A DNA stretch of 64,000 nt from G013214665 sp964649815 (GTDB lineage: Bacteria; Pseudomonadota; Alphaproteobacteria; Rhodobacterales; Rhodobacteraceae), in contig CAZYQC010000009.1 in assembly GCA_964649815.1 (NCBI GenBank), positions 17,428 through 81,427 of the forward strand, given 5' to 3'. Under the pieces are notes generated by a model. That model made no database searches. It saw nothing but the letters and a program-made list of their open reading frames with translations, and had not been told where the DNA came from. A program made the position numbers and the translations under genes. This document shows, one piece after another, positions 9,482-18,532 of the stretch (its first letter is position 1; each line of letters opens with the position of its first letter).

Positions 9482-10260
9482 TCTTCCGTCACTGCCCTGC
9501 TCTGCTTAAGACACAGCGTAACGACATCTTTTGCTACGTTCGTCACCAAATCCACGTTCGTGGTGTCCACTATGCTCGCATCATCATCCGGCAACGCGCC
9601 GCCCAATACCAAAAGCGGCGCGTTATCTATCGCATTTCGCACACTAAAAACGGTTTGCGCGATGGTTTCAAGACCAGCAGACCGCGCGCAGGTGAAGAGA
9701 ACCGCATTTGGACGATCAAAGAGAATGCGCGAAACGATCATTTCGTTGCGCTCGCAAAAGGCCGTGGCAACATGGCAGCCCATGCGCCGCAGCTGCGCCG
9801 CGACGACACTGGCCCCAAGAAAGTGCTGCTCCCCCTCAGGGACAACAATCAACATCGACAGATCCAGCGGCGGCGCCATCCCCCGCAGCGTCGTATCCTC
9901 GGACGCCTCTGCCAAAAGCCCCTGCAACCGCAGCGCACCAATCGTGACCTGCGCAAAATCAATGTCCGAGGCGACCCACATATCGCCCAAGCGATGCGCC
10001 GTCAGCGGAATGTAGGTGTCAATGATCGCGTCAACCGTCAGGCGAAATCCCCGCAGCTCTGCTTGTATTAAGGCCGGATCAAACAACCCCGGCTGCAGAA
10101 CCGCCCGCAACAGAAAGTCCAAAACGATCTGGCGCGCACCGGTTTGGGTCGTGCCCTGCCGGTTTTTCAGAACCGATATCACATGCGCAGCCAAATGCCG
10201 CGTGTGGCGTTGCGGCATCGAGCCCGCCCTCACGGTCTTTCTTGGGTCGTCCTGCGACAT
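9478..10260 (-). CDS. ppaA: PpaA/AerR cobalamin-binding antirepressor
   Basis: B12-dependent regulator that modulates PpsR/CrtJ. The 260-residue protein has a C-terminal cobalamin-binding fold; PEGEQHFLG contains the E-x-H-x-x-G arrangement whose His ligates cobalamin in this short B12-binding family. It is first in the ppaA-ppsR operon and divergent from bchF across a 300-bp regulatory region. Start at 10260 (MSQDDPRK); a Met at about residue 15 (MPQRHTRH) is an alternative. Confidence 0.93.
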   Translation of the reverse strand: MSQDDPRKTVRAGSMPQRHTRHLAAHVISVLKNRQGTTQTGARQIVLDFLLRAVLQPGLFDPALIQAELRGFRLTVDAIIDTYIPLTAHRLGDMWVASDIDFAQVTIGALRLQGLLAEASEDTTLRGMAPPLDLSMLIVVPEGEQHFLGASVVAAQLRRMGCHVATAFCERNEMIVSRILFDRPNAVLFTCARSAGLETIAQTVFSVRNAIDNAPLLVLGGALPDDDASIVDTTNVDLVTNVAKDVVTLCLKQSRAVTEE

Positions 10261-10288
10261 GCGCTTTTCCCGTTATCGAAGTGCCACT

Positions 10289-10305
10289 TGACTTACAGCA
10301 AGTCA
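10289..10305. promoter_or_regulatory. TGACTT-N5-AAGTCA palindrome upstream of ppaA
   Basis: A 17-bp dyad TGACTT ACAGC AAGTCA lies 29 bp upstream of the ppaA start. It resembles half-sites of the PpsR operators but does not fit TGT-N12-ACA, so another regulator or a promoter-proximal operator is possible. Function is inferred only from symmetry and position. Confidence 0.35.
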
Positions 10306-10345
10306 GGGTTGCGGCACCGCACCATCATCACCTGTCACTTAGGTA

Positions 10346-10363
10346 TGTCAATTCAGTTTGACA
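10346..10363. promoter_or_regulatory. PpsR/CrtJ-type operator in the ppaA-bchF divergent region
   Basis: TGTCAATTCAGTTTGACA fits TGT-N12-ACA exactly, with TGTCA/TGACA half-sites. It is about 85 bp upstream of ppaA and 200 bp upstream of bchF. Confidence 0.72.
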
Positions 10364-10488
10364 GTCACGTTAACACGATTCATGCGAAAGAGTTAGTATT
10401 CACCGCAAATTTTACCATTTTTCCTGCATTTTCGGTATCAGCGCCCTCTGACACCGCCGAAGAAGACAAGCAAATCAGACAACTAAAG

Positions 10489-10506
10489 TGTAACTTCTAA
10501 TTGACA
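10489..10506. promoter_or_regulatory. PpsR/CrtJ-type operator upstream of bchF
   Basis: TGTAACTTCTAATTGACA fits TGT-N12-ACA and lies 56 bp before the bchF ATG, where it would cover a promoter. It is the proximal operator for the long bchF-to-hemA transcription unit. Confidence 0.72.
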
Positions 10507-10561
10507 CTTTTTGCGCAAAGCCGGTACGTTTTGAGTGTCAGAACGGCAGGAAGGCGCAGCA

Positions 10562-11062
10562 ATGTCCCATCGGACACACCCGGCAAACCACAGCGTCGGG
10601 CTCTATACGCCAGAAGAACGCGCCCGGCGCGATGCGACCATTTGGACCCCGGTCCAAGGGGTTTTGGCGCCGTTTCAATTCCTTGTCTTTCTGATCTCGC
10701 TCGCCTTTGTGATCCGCTACCTCTGGACCGGCGAAGGCTACGCCCTTGCCACCTGGTCCATTCTGGCCAAGACGGCAGTGCTCTACGTCATCATGGTCAC
10801 GGGCGCGATTTGGGAAAAAGTCGTTTTCGGTCAATACCTTCTGGCACCGGCCTTTTTCTGGGAAGACGTCTTCTCCTTCCTCGTCATCGGCCTGCACACC
10901 GCTTACCTCTTCGCGCTTTTCACAGACACGCTCGCGCCGGTGTCTTTGATGTGGCTCGCCCTGGCCGCATATGCCGCCTACGTCGTGAACGCTGCCCAAT
11001 TCCTGCTCAAACTCCGCGCCGCACGTTTGCAGGCCACAGCCGGCAGTGAGGTTCCCGCATGA
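10562..11062 (+). CDS. bchF: 3-vinyl bacteriochlorophyllide hydratase
   Basis: Hydrates the C3 vinyl group of chlorophyllide to 3-hydroxyethyl. The 166-residue protein is strongly hydrophobic with about four membrane segments, typical of BchF. An in-frame GTG at 10535 exists, but the ATG at 10562 is preferred because AGGAAGG sits eight bases upstream. It overlaps bchN by 4 bp and begins the bchFNBHLM-lhaA-puh operon. Confidence 0.93.
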   Translation: MSHRTHPANHSVGLYTPEERARRDATIWTPVQGVLAPFQFLVFLISLAFVIRYLWTGEGYALATWSILAKTAVLYVIMVTGAIWEKVVFGQYLLAPAFFWEDVFSFLVIGLHTAYLFALFTDTLAPVSLMWLALAAYAAYVVNAAQFLLKLRAARLQATAGSEVPA

Positions 11063-12411
11063 ACGATCTGTCTCTGCCCCCAAACAGCACCGGCTGCCGC
11101 AACGCACCGATTCTCAAAGAACGTGGCCAACGCGAGGTCTTTTGCGGTCTGACCGGCATAATTTGGCTGCATCGCAAAATGCAGGACGCGTTTTTTCTCG
11201 TCATCGGCAGCCGCACTTGCGCGCATCTACTGCAATCGGCCGCAGGCGTGATGATTTTCGCAGAGCCCAGATTCGGCACAGCGATTCTCGAAGAAACCGA
11301 TCTCGCCGGCTTGGCCGACGCCCAGGTCGAGCTCGACAAGGTGGTAGACGAATTGCTCGCCCGTCGCCCCGACATCCGGCAATTGTTCCTCGTAGGCTCT
11401 TGCCCGTCCGAGGTCATCAAACTCGATCTCGCCAAAGCAGCTGAGCGGATGACCCAGCGACACGCACCAACTGTCCGGGTCCTCAACTTCTCCGGCTCGG
11501 GGATCGAGACGACCTTTACCCAAGGCGAAGACGCGTGCCTTGCCTCAATGGTTCCCGTCCTCCCTGAAACCGACGCCAGACAGCTCCTTCTTGTTGGCGC
11601 CCTGCCTGACGTCGTCGAAGACCAAGCCATCGCCCTGCTCAAAGCAATGGGGATATCCGCCATAGTCCTGCCGGCCCCCCGCGCCGACAGTGACCTGGCC
11701 GTCGGGCCAAACACCGTTTTCGCTTTGATCCAGCCGTTCCTCGGCGACACCCATGCCGCCCTCGAACGCCGCGGCGCGCGGCACCTGCCAGCCCCCTTCC
11801 CGTTTGGCGAGGAAGGCACAACCGCCTGGCTTGCCGCCATCGCCGCGGAATTCGGCGTGGACGCTGACACCTTTGACCGCATCACCGCAGCCCCCAGAGC
11901 CCGCGCACGCAAAGCCATTGCCCAAGCCGCCGAAACCCTCAGCGGCAAATCGATCTTCTTCTTTCCCGACAGCCAGCTCGAGATCCCTCTCGCCCGCTTT
12001 CTCACGCGCGAATGCGGCATGACCGCAATCGAAATCGGTGCACCCTTTGTCCACAAAGGCCTCGTTGGCCCCGACATGGACCTCCTGGCCCCCGGCCCCA
12101 CCCTTTCCGAAGGCCAGGACGTTGATCTTCAACTCGACCGCGCCCGCGCCGCACGCCCAGATCTCACTGTCTGCGGTCTCGGCCTCGCCAACCCGCTCGA
12201 GGCCGAAGGCCTTGCCACAAAATGGGCGATCGAACTCGTCTTCACCCCCGTCCACTTTTACGAACAAGCTGGCGATCTCGCCGGGCTCTTCTCGCGCCCC
12301 TTGCGCCGCAAAGCCATTCTCTCAGACCTCCCCGCCGGCTCTTCTTTTGGAGAAAAATACTCTCAGGGGGGTCCGGGGGGGCGAAGCACACCCCGGGGGT
12401 CGGCCCAATGA
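11059..12411 (+). CDS. bchN: Light-independent protochlorophyllide reductase subunit N
   Basis: With BchB it forms the nitrogenase-like catalytic component that reduces protochlorophyllide in the dark; BchL is its reductase. The 450-residue protein has family Cys residues at GCR (near 13), FCGLTG (near 29) and GSCPSE. It is longer than I expect for BchN: the last residues (GSSFGEKYSQGGPGG onwards) are encoded by an intergenic-type repeat, so the C-terminal tail looks acquired. It overlaps bchB as ATGA. Confidence 0.95.
   Translation: MNDLSLPPNSTGCRNAPILKERGQREVFCGLTGIIWLHRKMQDAFFLVIGSRTCAHLLQSAAGVMIFAEPRFGTAILEETDLAGLADAQVELDKVVDELLARRPDIRQLFLVGSCPSEVIKLDLAKAAERMTQRHAPTVRVLNFSGSGIETTFTQGEDACLASMVPVLPETDARQLLLVGALPDVVEDQAIALLKAMGISAIVLPAPRADSDLAVGPNTVFALIQPFLGDTHAALERRGARHLPAPFPFGEEGTTAWLAAIAAEFGVDADTFDRITAAPRARARKAIAQAAETLSGKSIFFFPDSQLEIPLARFLTRECGMTAIEIGAPFVHKGLVGPDMDLLAPGPTLSEGQDVDLQLDRARAARPDLTVCGLGLANPLEAEGLATKWAIELVFTPVHFYEQAGDLAGLFSRPLRRKAILSDLPAGSSFGEKYSQGGPGGRSTPRGSAQ
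12341..12407 (+). repeat. Intergenic repeat element embedded in the bchN 3' end
   Basis: CTTCTTTTGGAGAAAAATACTC followed by G/C-rich, hairpin-forming sequence is a degenerate copy, in reverse orientation, of the TATTTTT-CCAAAAG element at 3807, 17573, 32862 and 49040. Here it is translated as the last roughly 20 codons of bchN and touches the bchB start. Confidence 0.65.
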
Positions 12412-13955
12412 AACTGACCGTCTGGACATATGAAGGTCCGCCGCATGTGGGCGCCATGCGTGTCGCCACCGGCATGACGGGCCTGCATTACGTCTTGCAC
12501 GCGCCGCAGGGCGACACATACGCCGATCTGCTTTTCACGATGATTGAGCGGCGCAATCATCGCCCGCCGGTCACATACACAACCTTTCAGGCTCGCGATC
12601 TTGGCTCCGACACAGCGCATCTTTTCAAAACAGCGCTCACCGAGGCCTATGACCGTTTTCAGCCCCAGGCCTTGATCGTCGGCGCCTCCTGCACGGCTGA
12701 ACTTATTCAGGATGACCCAGGCGGAATGTCCGAGATGATGGGCCTTCCTGTGCCGGTGATCCCGCTTGAGCTGCCAAGCTACCAGCGCAAAGAGAACTTC
12801 GGCGCGGACGAGACGTTTTTCCAGATCGTCAAAGCCCTCGCAAAACCGATGGCCCGCACGGCACGCCCCTCGGCCAACCTGATCGGGCCAACGGCACTCG
12901 GGTTTCGCCACCGCGACGACGTCACCGAAGTGACGTTGCTTTTGAATGACATGGGCATCGACGTGAACGTCGTGGCACCGATGACCGCGTCCCCACAAGA
13001 CATCGCGCAGATGGGTGCAGCACATTTCAATGTGCTGATGTATCCAGAAACAGCCGAAACAGCTGCCCGCTGGCTCGAACGTGAACTGGACCAGCCCTAT
13101 ACGAAAACGGTTCCCATTGGTGTCGGCGCGACCCGGGATTTCGTCGCCGAAGTGGCAGAAATCGCAGGCGTCGCACCTCGCTTTGACGACAGCCGCCTGC
13201 GCCTGCCTTGGTATTCGGCGTCTGTCGACAGCACCTATTTGACCGGCAAACGTGTCTTTATCTTCGGCGATGGCACCCATGTCAAAGCCGCCGCCCGCGT
13301 CGCCCGCGATGAGATGGGTTTCGAGGTTGTAGGCCTTGGGTGCTACAACCGCGAAATGGCCCGTGACATCCGCACGCTGGCTAAGGATTTTGGCCTAACG
13401 GCGACAATCACCGACGACTACCTCGAAGTTGAGCGCGTGATCGAGGCTTTGGCCCCAGAGATGATCCTCGGCACCCAGATGGAGCGTCACATTGGCAAGC
13501 GTTTGGGCATTCCTTGCGCCGTCATTTCCGCCCCCGTCCACGTCCAGGATTTCCCCGCTCGGTATTCCCCGCAAATGGGGATCGAAGGCGCCAATGTCAT
13601 CTTTGACACTTGGGTCCACCCTTTGGTGATGGGGCTCGAAGAACATCTGTTGCACATGTTCCGCGACGATTTCGAATTCCACGACGCCGCGGGCCCCTCT
13701 CACCACGGCGGATCCGCCGCGCGCCCGGATCAGCCGCCCGAGGCTCCTGCTTCGACGCCAACCGACGCTCATGCCGAACCTCCAGAGGGGGCCGAGGTCA
13801 TTTGGCTGGCTGATGCAGAGAAAGAGCTGAAAAAGATCCCGTTCTTTGTCCGCGGCAAGGCCCGTCGCAACACCGAGACATTCGCCGCCTCCAAAGGCGT
13901 GAACGAAATCTCGGTCGAAACCCTCTACGAGGCAAAAGCTCACTATGCGCGATGA
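12408..13955 (+). CDS. bchB: Light-independent protochlorophyllide reductase subunit B
   Basis: Catalytic partner of BchN in dark protochlorophyllide reduction. The 515-residue protein begins MKLTVWTYEGPPHVGAMRVA, the conserved BchB/ChlB N-terminus, and ends with the small C-terminal domain typical of BchB (WLADAEKELKKIPFFVRGKAR). A Pro/Ala-rich linker near residues 430-460 separates the two parts. The start at 12408 overlaps the bchN stop; a longer reading from 12222 is a frame shadow. Confidence 0.96.
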   Translation: MKLTVWTYEGPPHVGAMRVATGMTGLHYVLHAPQGDTYADLLFTMIERRNHRPPVTYTTFQARDLGSDTAHLFKTALTEAYDRFQPQALIVGASCTAELIQDDPGGMSEMMGLPVPVIPLELPSYQRKENFGADETFFQIVKALAKPMARTARPSANLIGPTALGFRHRDDVTEVTLLLNDMGIDVNVVAPMTASPQDIAQMGAAHFNVLMYPETAETAARWLERELDQPYTKTVPIGVGATRDFVAEVAEIAGVAPRFDDSRLRLPWYSASVDSTYLTGKRVFIFGDGTHVKAAARVARDEMGFEVVGLGCYNREMARDIRTLAKDFGLTATITDDYLEVERVIEALAPEMILGTQMERHIGKRLGIPCAVISAPVHVQDFPARYSPQMGIEGANVIFDTWVHPLVMGLEEHLLHMFRDDFEFHDAAGPSHHGGSAARPDQPPEAPASTPTDAHAEPPEGAEVIWLADAEKELKKIPFFVRGKARRNTETFAASKGVNEISVETLYEAKAHYAR

Positions 13956-16900
13956 GATGACATATCTCGACGCCGCCGAGGCGCGCTACCGCGTGGTGAT
14001 TGTCACGCTCGACAGCCATGCCGCAGGCCCGGCTGAGCGCGCTATGACTAAACTCAGCCGCGATTACCCCGGCCTGGATGTCGAGATCTTTGCCGCCGCC
14101 GAATGGGGCGAAACGCCTGGTGCGTTTTCCGCCGCCGAGACCGCCGTGCGCGAAGCCGACATCGTCGTCGCCAACTTGCTCTTTTTGGAAGAGCACGTAG
14201 CCCGCATTCTGCCTGCTCTTCAGGCCCGCCGAGACGCCTGTGATGCAATGATCGGCGTGGTCGCCGACCCGGAAATTGTCCGGCTGACCAAAATGGGTGG
14301 CCTCGATATGACCGCGCCCACCTCGGGCGCAATGAAGATACTCAAGAAATTGCGTGGATCGTCCAAACCATCCAGCAATTCCGGCGAGAAAAAGATGGCG
14401 CTGTTGCGGCGGCTGCCCAAGATCCTGAAATACGTCCCCGGCAAGGCGCAGGATTTGCGCGCCTGGTTCCTTGTAATGCAATATTGGCTCGGTGGTTCTG
14501 ACGACAATGTCGAAGCCATGCTGCGCTTTGTGCTGAACCGCTATGCCAAGGGCGATTGGGCCAACACGCCAGAGGCCGCCGCCCCGATCGAATATCCCGA
14601 CGTCGGGCTTTATCATCCAGACCTGCCTGGCCGCATCACAACCGAGGCGCAAGACCTCCCCGGTCCAAAAGACGCGACCTTGACCGTCGGTCTTTTGATG
14701 ATGCGCTCTTATGTGCTCAGCTCTGATACGGCGCATTATGACGGCGTCATTCGCGCGTTCGAAGCCCGCGGCATCCGGGTGCTGCCTGCTTTTGCCGGCG
14801 GTCTGGACGGGCGTCCAGCGATTGATGGCTATTTTCGGGAGGGCGCGATTGACGCATTGGTGTCTCTGACCGGCTTCAGCCTCGTCGGCGGGCCCGCCTA
14901 CAACGACAATGCCGCTGCCATCGATATCCTCAAGGATCTCGATATTCCCTATATCGCCGCACATCCGCTCGAATTTCAGACCCTCGGACAATGGGCGGCC
15001 TCCCGCTCGGGCCTTGGCCCGATCGAAACGACAATGCTGATCGCGCTGCCGGAACTTGACGGCGCGACCTGTCCGACGGTCTTTGCCGGGCGCCACGGGC
15101 CAGAGGGTTGCTTTGGCTGTACCAACCCTTGCCAACCCGGCGCAGAGCCCAAAGCGATGGCGCCGTGCCCCGAACGCATTGACGCGCTCGTGCGCCGGAC
15201 CGAGAAACTTGGCACGTTACGCAAACGCGCGAATGCCGATCGCAAGGTCGGGATCGTTCTTTTTGGCTTTCCACCCAACGCGGGCGCTGCTGGAACAGCC
15301 GCCTATCTGAGCGTTTTTGAAAGCCTTTTCAATACGTTACATCGGCTCAAGCGCCAAGGCTATTCATTGGACGTACCAGCAAGCGTCGAAGAATTACGCG
15401 CAAAAGTGCTGCACGGCTCTGCGGAACGCTACGGACAAGAGGCCAATGTCGCGGCGCATGTCTCGGCGGATGACATCGTCGCCGGAACACCTTGGCTGGA
15501 TGAAATCGAGGCGCAATGGGGTCCTGCTCCGGGCCGCGTTCAAACCGACGGACGCAGTGTTTTTGTGCTTGGCGCCGAATTCGGCAACGTCTTTGTCGGC
15601 CTGCAACCGGGCTTTGGTTATGAAGGCGACCCGATGCGTCTGTTGTTCGAAGGCGGCTTTGCGCCCACACATGCCTTCACAACATTTTACCTGTGGCTGA
15701 AATCCCATTGGAAGGCAGATGTTCTGCTGCATTTCGGCATGCATGGTGCGCTTGAATTTATGCCGGGCAAGCAAGCGGGACCATCGGGTGCCGACTGGCC
15801 TGACCGGCTGATTGGTGATCTGCCAAACGTCTATCTTTACGCGGCGAACAACCCATCCGAGGCGACGCTTGCTAAGCGACGTTCGAACGCCGTGACGATC
15901 AGCCATTTGACCCCGCCGCTTGCGACAGCTGGCCTCTACAAAGGTCTGGCCGAGCTGAAAGACAGCTTGCAGCGCTGGCGCAGCTTTGAGCCCGGCGAAG
16001 ACATGGCCGAGATTGAAAAGCTGATCGCCGAACAGGCCGAAGCCGTCGATTTGGGAGGCACCGCGCCCGAGGATCTCTGGCTCAAGCTTCTGGAAACCGA
16101 AGACGCCTTGATCCCCGATGGGCTGCATGTGGTCGGCGCCCCTCTGTCTGACGCGGCGCGGGCGGAATACCTGGATTTGATGCCAGTGGCAGCAGCCGAA
16201 GACCGCGCACGCATTGATCGCCTGCTTCAACAGGAAACCGAACTTTCTGCGATGATGCGCGCGCTAGAGGGCCGGTACACGCCGCCCGTGGCTGGCGGCG
16301 ATCTCATCCGCTCGTCCGAGATCTTGCCAACCGGGCGCAATATTCACGCCTTTGACCCCTTCCGCATGCCAACCGAATATGCGTGCCGAGATGGCGCCAA
16401 ACAGGCCGAGCTTTTGCTGGCCACCCACGACGCGCTGCCGCGATCGGTTGCGTTGGTTCTATGGGGCTCGGACAACATCAAATCCGATGGCGGCCCCATT
16501 GCACAGGCGCTGGCCTTGATGGGGTGCCGACCACGGTTTGACAGCTTTGGCCGCCTCGCCGGGGCAGATTTGATCCCGCTTGAGGATCTGGGCCGTCCTC
16601 GCATCGACGTGATCATGACCTTGTCCGGCATTTTCCGAGATCTCTTGCCACTGCAAACACGGATGCTGGCCGAAGCGGCGCTGAAATGTGCAGAGGCGAA
16701 CGAGCCAGAGGATCAAAACTATATCCGGGCGCATGCGCTGGCCTATGCCGCCAAAATGGGCTGTGACATGCAGACCGCCGCCCTGCGGGTCTTTTCCAAT
16801 GCCGAGGGCGCGTATGGCTCCAACGTGAATGCCTTGGTCGACAGTTCGGCCTTTGGTGACGAAGACGAATTGGCGGATGCCTATCAAGCCCGCAAAGGCT

Positions 16901-17508
16901 TTGCCTATGGCACAGACGGCAAAGCCGCACCTCAGCCAGAAATGCTGCAGGCGGCGCTGGCCGATGTGGATGTCGCGTACCAGAACCTTGAGAGCGTCGA
17001 ATTGGGCGTGACGACGGTGGATCACTATTTTGACACACTGGGCGGCATCGCCCGTGCGGTCAAACGCGCCCGCGGCGGTGACGAGGCGGCTGTTTACATC
17101 GGCGATCAAACCCGCGGCGCCGCAAAAGTGCGCAGCCTCAAAGACCAGGTCGCCCTGGAGACGCGGGCGAGATCGCTGAACCCGAAATTCTTTGAAGGGT
17201 TGCTCAAACATGGCGCCGAAGGCGTGCGGCAGATCGAGGCGCAGATCACCAATACGGTCGGTTGGTCGGCAACCACCGGCCAGGTGGAACCTTGGGTCTA
17301 TCAGCGGATTTCCGAGACCTTTGTTCTGGACGAAGACATGCGGGAACGTCTGGCGGATCTGAACCCGACGGCGTCGTCGCGGATGGCCAATCGCCTGCTG
17401 GAAGCCTCGGACAGGGCCTATTGGCAACCTGACGAGGCCACCTTGGCCGCTTTGCAGGATGCAGCGGATGCGTTGGAAGACCGTTTGGAAGGCGTGGCGG
17501 CGGAATGA
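13945..17508 (+). CDS. bchH: Magnesium chelatase subunit H
   Basis: Porphyrin-binding catalytic subunit that inserts Mg2+ into protoporphyrin IX together with BchI and BchD. The 1187-residue length matches BchH/CobN-type subunits. It overlaps bchB by 11 bp (start MRDEM; an ATG four codons later is the alternative). Its partners bchI and bchD are 18 kb away on the other strand, as usual in Rhodobacterales PGCs. Confidence 0.97.
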   Translation: MRDEMTYLDAAEARYRVVIVTLDSHAAGPAERAMTKLSRDYPGLDVEIFAAAEWGETPGAFSAAETAVREADIVVANLLFLEEHVARILPALQARRDACDAMIGVVADPEIVRLTKMGGLDMTAPTSGAMKILKKLRGSSKPSSNSGEKKMALLRRLPKILKYVPGKAQDLRAWFLVMQYWLGGSDDNVEAMLRFVLNRYAKGDWANTPEAAAPIEYPDVGLYHPDLPGRITTEAQDLPGPKDATLTVGLLMMRSYVLSSDTAHYDGVIRAFEARGIRVLPAFAGGLDGRPAIDGYFREGAIDALVSLTGFSLVGGPAYNDNAAAIDILKDLDIPYIAAHPLEFQTLGQWAASRSGLGPIETTMLIALPELDGATCPTVFAGRHGPEGCFGCTNPCQPGAEPKAMAPCPERIDALVRRTEKLGTLRKRANADRKVGIVLFGFPPNAGAAGTAAYLSVFESLFNTLHRLKRQGYSLDVPASVEELRAKVLHGSAERYGQEANVAAHVSADDIVAGTPWLDEIEAQWGPAPGRVQTDGRSVFVLGAEFGNVFVGLQPGFGYEGDPMRLLFEGGFAPTHAFTTFYLWLKSHWKADVLLHFGMHGALEFMPGKQAGPSGADWPDRLIGDLPNVYLYAANNPSEATLAKRRSNAVTISHLTPPLATAGLYKGLAELKDSLQRWRSFEPGEDMAEIEKLIAEQAEAVDLGGTAPEDLWLKLLETEDALIPDGLHVVGAPLSDAARAEYLDLMPVAAAEDRARIDRLLQQETELSAMMRALEGRYTPPVAGGDLIRSSEILPTGRNIHAFDPFRMPTEYACRDGAKQAELLLATHDALPRSVALVLWGSDNIKSDGGPIAQALALMGCRPRFDSFGRLAGADLIPLEDLGRPRIDVIMTLSGIFRDLLPLQTRMLAEAALKCAEANEPEDQNYIRAHALAYAAKMGCDMQTAALRVFSNAEGAYGSNVNALVDSSAFGDEDELADAYQARKGFAYGTDGKAAPQPEMLQAALADVDVAYQNLESVELGVTTVDHYFDTLGGIARAVKRARGGDEAAVYIGDQTRGAAKVRSLKDQVALETRARSLNPKFFEGLLKHGAEGVRQIEAQITNTVGWSATTGQVEPWVYQRISETFVLDEDMRERLADLNPTASSRMANRLLEASDRAYWQPDEATLAALQDAADALEDRLEGVAAE

Positions 17509-17531
17509 GCGGTTTGCACGGATATCAAATT

Positions 17532-17602
17532 CGGATCGCTGATGCGATCCGACCCGCGGGGCTCTGCCCCGCACCCCGGAGTATTTTCATCCAAAAGAAG
17601 AT
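17532..17602 (+). repeat. Composite hairpin/TATTTT-CCAAAAG element between bchH and bchL
   Basis: Three modules occur in order: the dyad CGGATCGC-TGAT-GCGATCCG (17532-17551), the hairpin GCGGGGC-TCT-GCCCCGC (17556-17572), and GGAGTATTTTCATCCAAAAG. It fills most of the 124-bp bchH-bchL gap and could attenuate transcription or stabilise mRNA ends. Same modules at 32862-32938 (reversed) and 48969-49062. Confidence 0.75.
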
Positions 17603-17632
17603 GGAGATGCGCCTTATGGAAAGGACAATCAG

Positions 17633-18532
17633 ATGAGCCCATTGGATCGCAATCCACCGCTGTTGCGGGGGCAAGACGGAGAGGGTTCCGTTCAGGTGCA
17701 TCAAGATGCCTCGGCCAAGATTGAGGGGGCGAAGGTGTTTTCGGTTTATGGCAAAGGCGGGATCGGGAAATCGACGACCTCGTCCAATTTGTCGGCCGCC
17801 TTTTCGATGTTGGGCAAGCGGGTTTTGCAGATCGGATGTGACCCCAAGCATGACAGCACGTTTACATTGACCGGCCAGTTGCAACCCACCGTGATCGATA
17901 TTCTCAAAGAGGTGGATTTCCACCCCGAAGAGCTGCGGCCAGAGGATTTTGTGACCGAAGGGTTCAACGGCGTGAAATGCGTCGAAGCGGGTGGACCGCC
18001 CGCGGGGACCGGCTGTGGTGGCTATGTCGTGGGGCAGACGGTGAAGCTGTTGAAGCAACATCACCTGCTGGAAGCTACGGATGTGGTCATTTTTGACGTG
18101 TTGGGCGACGTAGTGTGCGGCGGATTTGCCGCCCCTTTGCAGCATGCAGACCGGGCGTTGATCGTCACTGCCAATGATTTTGACAGCATTTACGCGATGA
18201 ACCGCATTATTGCGGCGGTTCAGGCGAAATCCTCCAATTACAAAGTGCGTCTGGCGGGCTGCGTTGCGAACCGGTCCAAGGACACCGATGAGGTGGACCG
18301 CTTTTGTGACACGGTTGGCTTTAAACGCATTGCGCATATGCCGGATGTCGACGCGATCCGACGCTCGCGCCTGAAGAAAAAGACGCTGTTTGAGATGGCA
18401 GAGGACGAGGACATCGTGCGCTGCCGGGCGGAATATGTGCGCTTGGCCGAGACGCTTTGGAACGGGACCGAGGCTTTGGCGCCCGCGCCGATGGCGGATC
18501 GGGACATCTTTGAACTGCTGGGGTTCGATTGA
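17633..18532 (+). CDS. bchL: Light-independent protochlorophyllide reductase iron protein
   Basis: NifH-like ATPase that passes electrons from its 4Fe-4S cluster to BchNB. The 299-residue protein has the P-loop YGKGGIGKST near residue 40 and the conserved Cys residues around GGPPAGTGCGG and DVVCGGF that hold the inter-subunit cluster. It follows the composite repeat element and is linked to bchM by TGATG. Confidence 0.97.
   Translation: MSPLDRNPPLLRGQDGEGSVQVHQDASAKIEGAKVFSVYGKGGIGKSTTSSNLSAAFSMLGKRVLQIGCDPKHDSTFTLTGQLQPTVIDILKEVDFHPEELRPEDFVTEGFNGVKCVEAGGPPAGTGCGGYVVGQTVKLLKQHHLLEATDVVIFDVLGDVVCGGFAAPLQHADRALIVTANDFDSIYAMNRIIAAVQAKSSNYKVRLAGCVANRSKDTDEVDRFCDTVGFKRIAHMPDVDAIRRSRLKKKTLFEMAEDEDIVRCRAEYVRLAETLWNGTEALAPAPMADRDIFELLGFD

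Noticed and set aside
13798..17574. Several minus-strand frames opposite bchB/bchH/bchL
   Set aside because: Low-complexity shadows without motifs; the plus-strand genes are certain.
17532..17602. Insertion-sequence remnant
   Set aside because: No transposase fragment or target duplication at any copy of the composite element.
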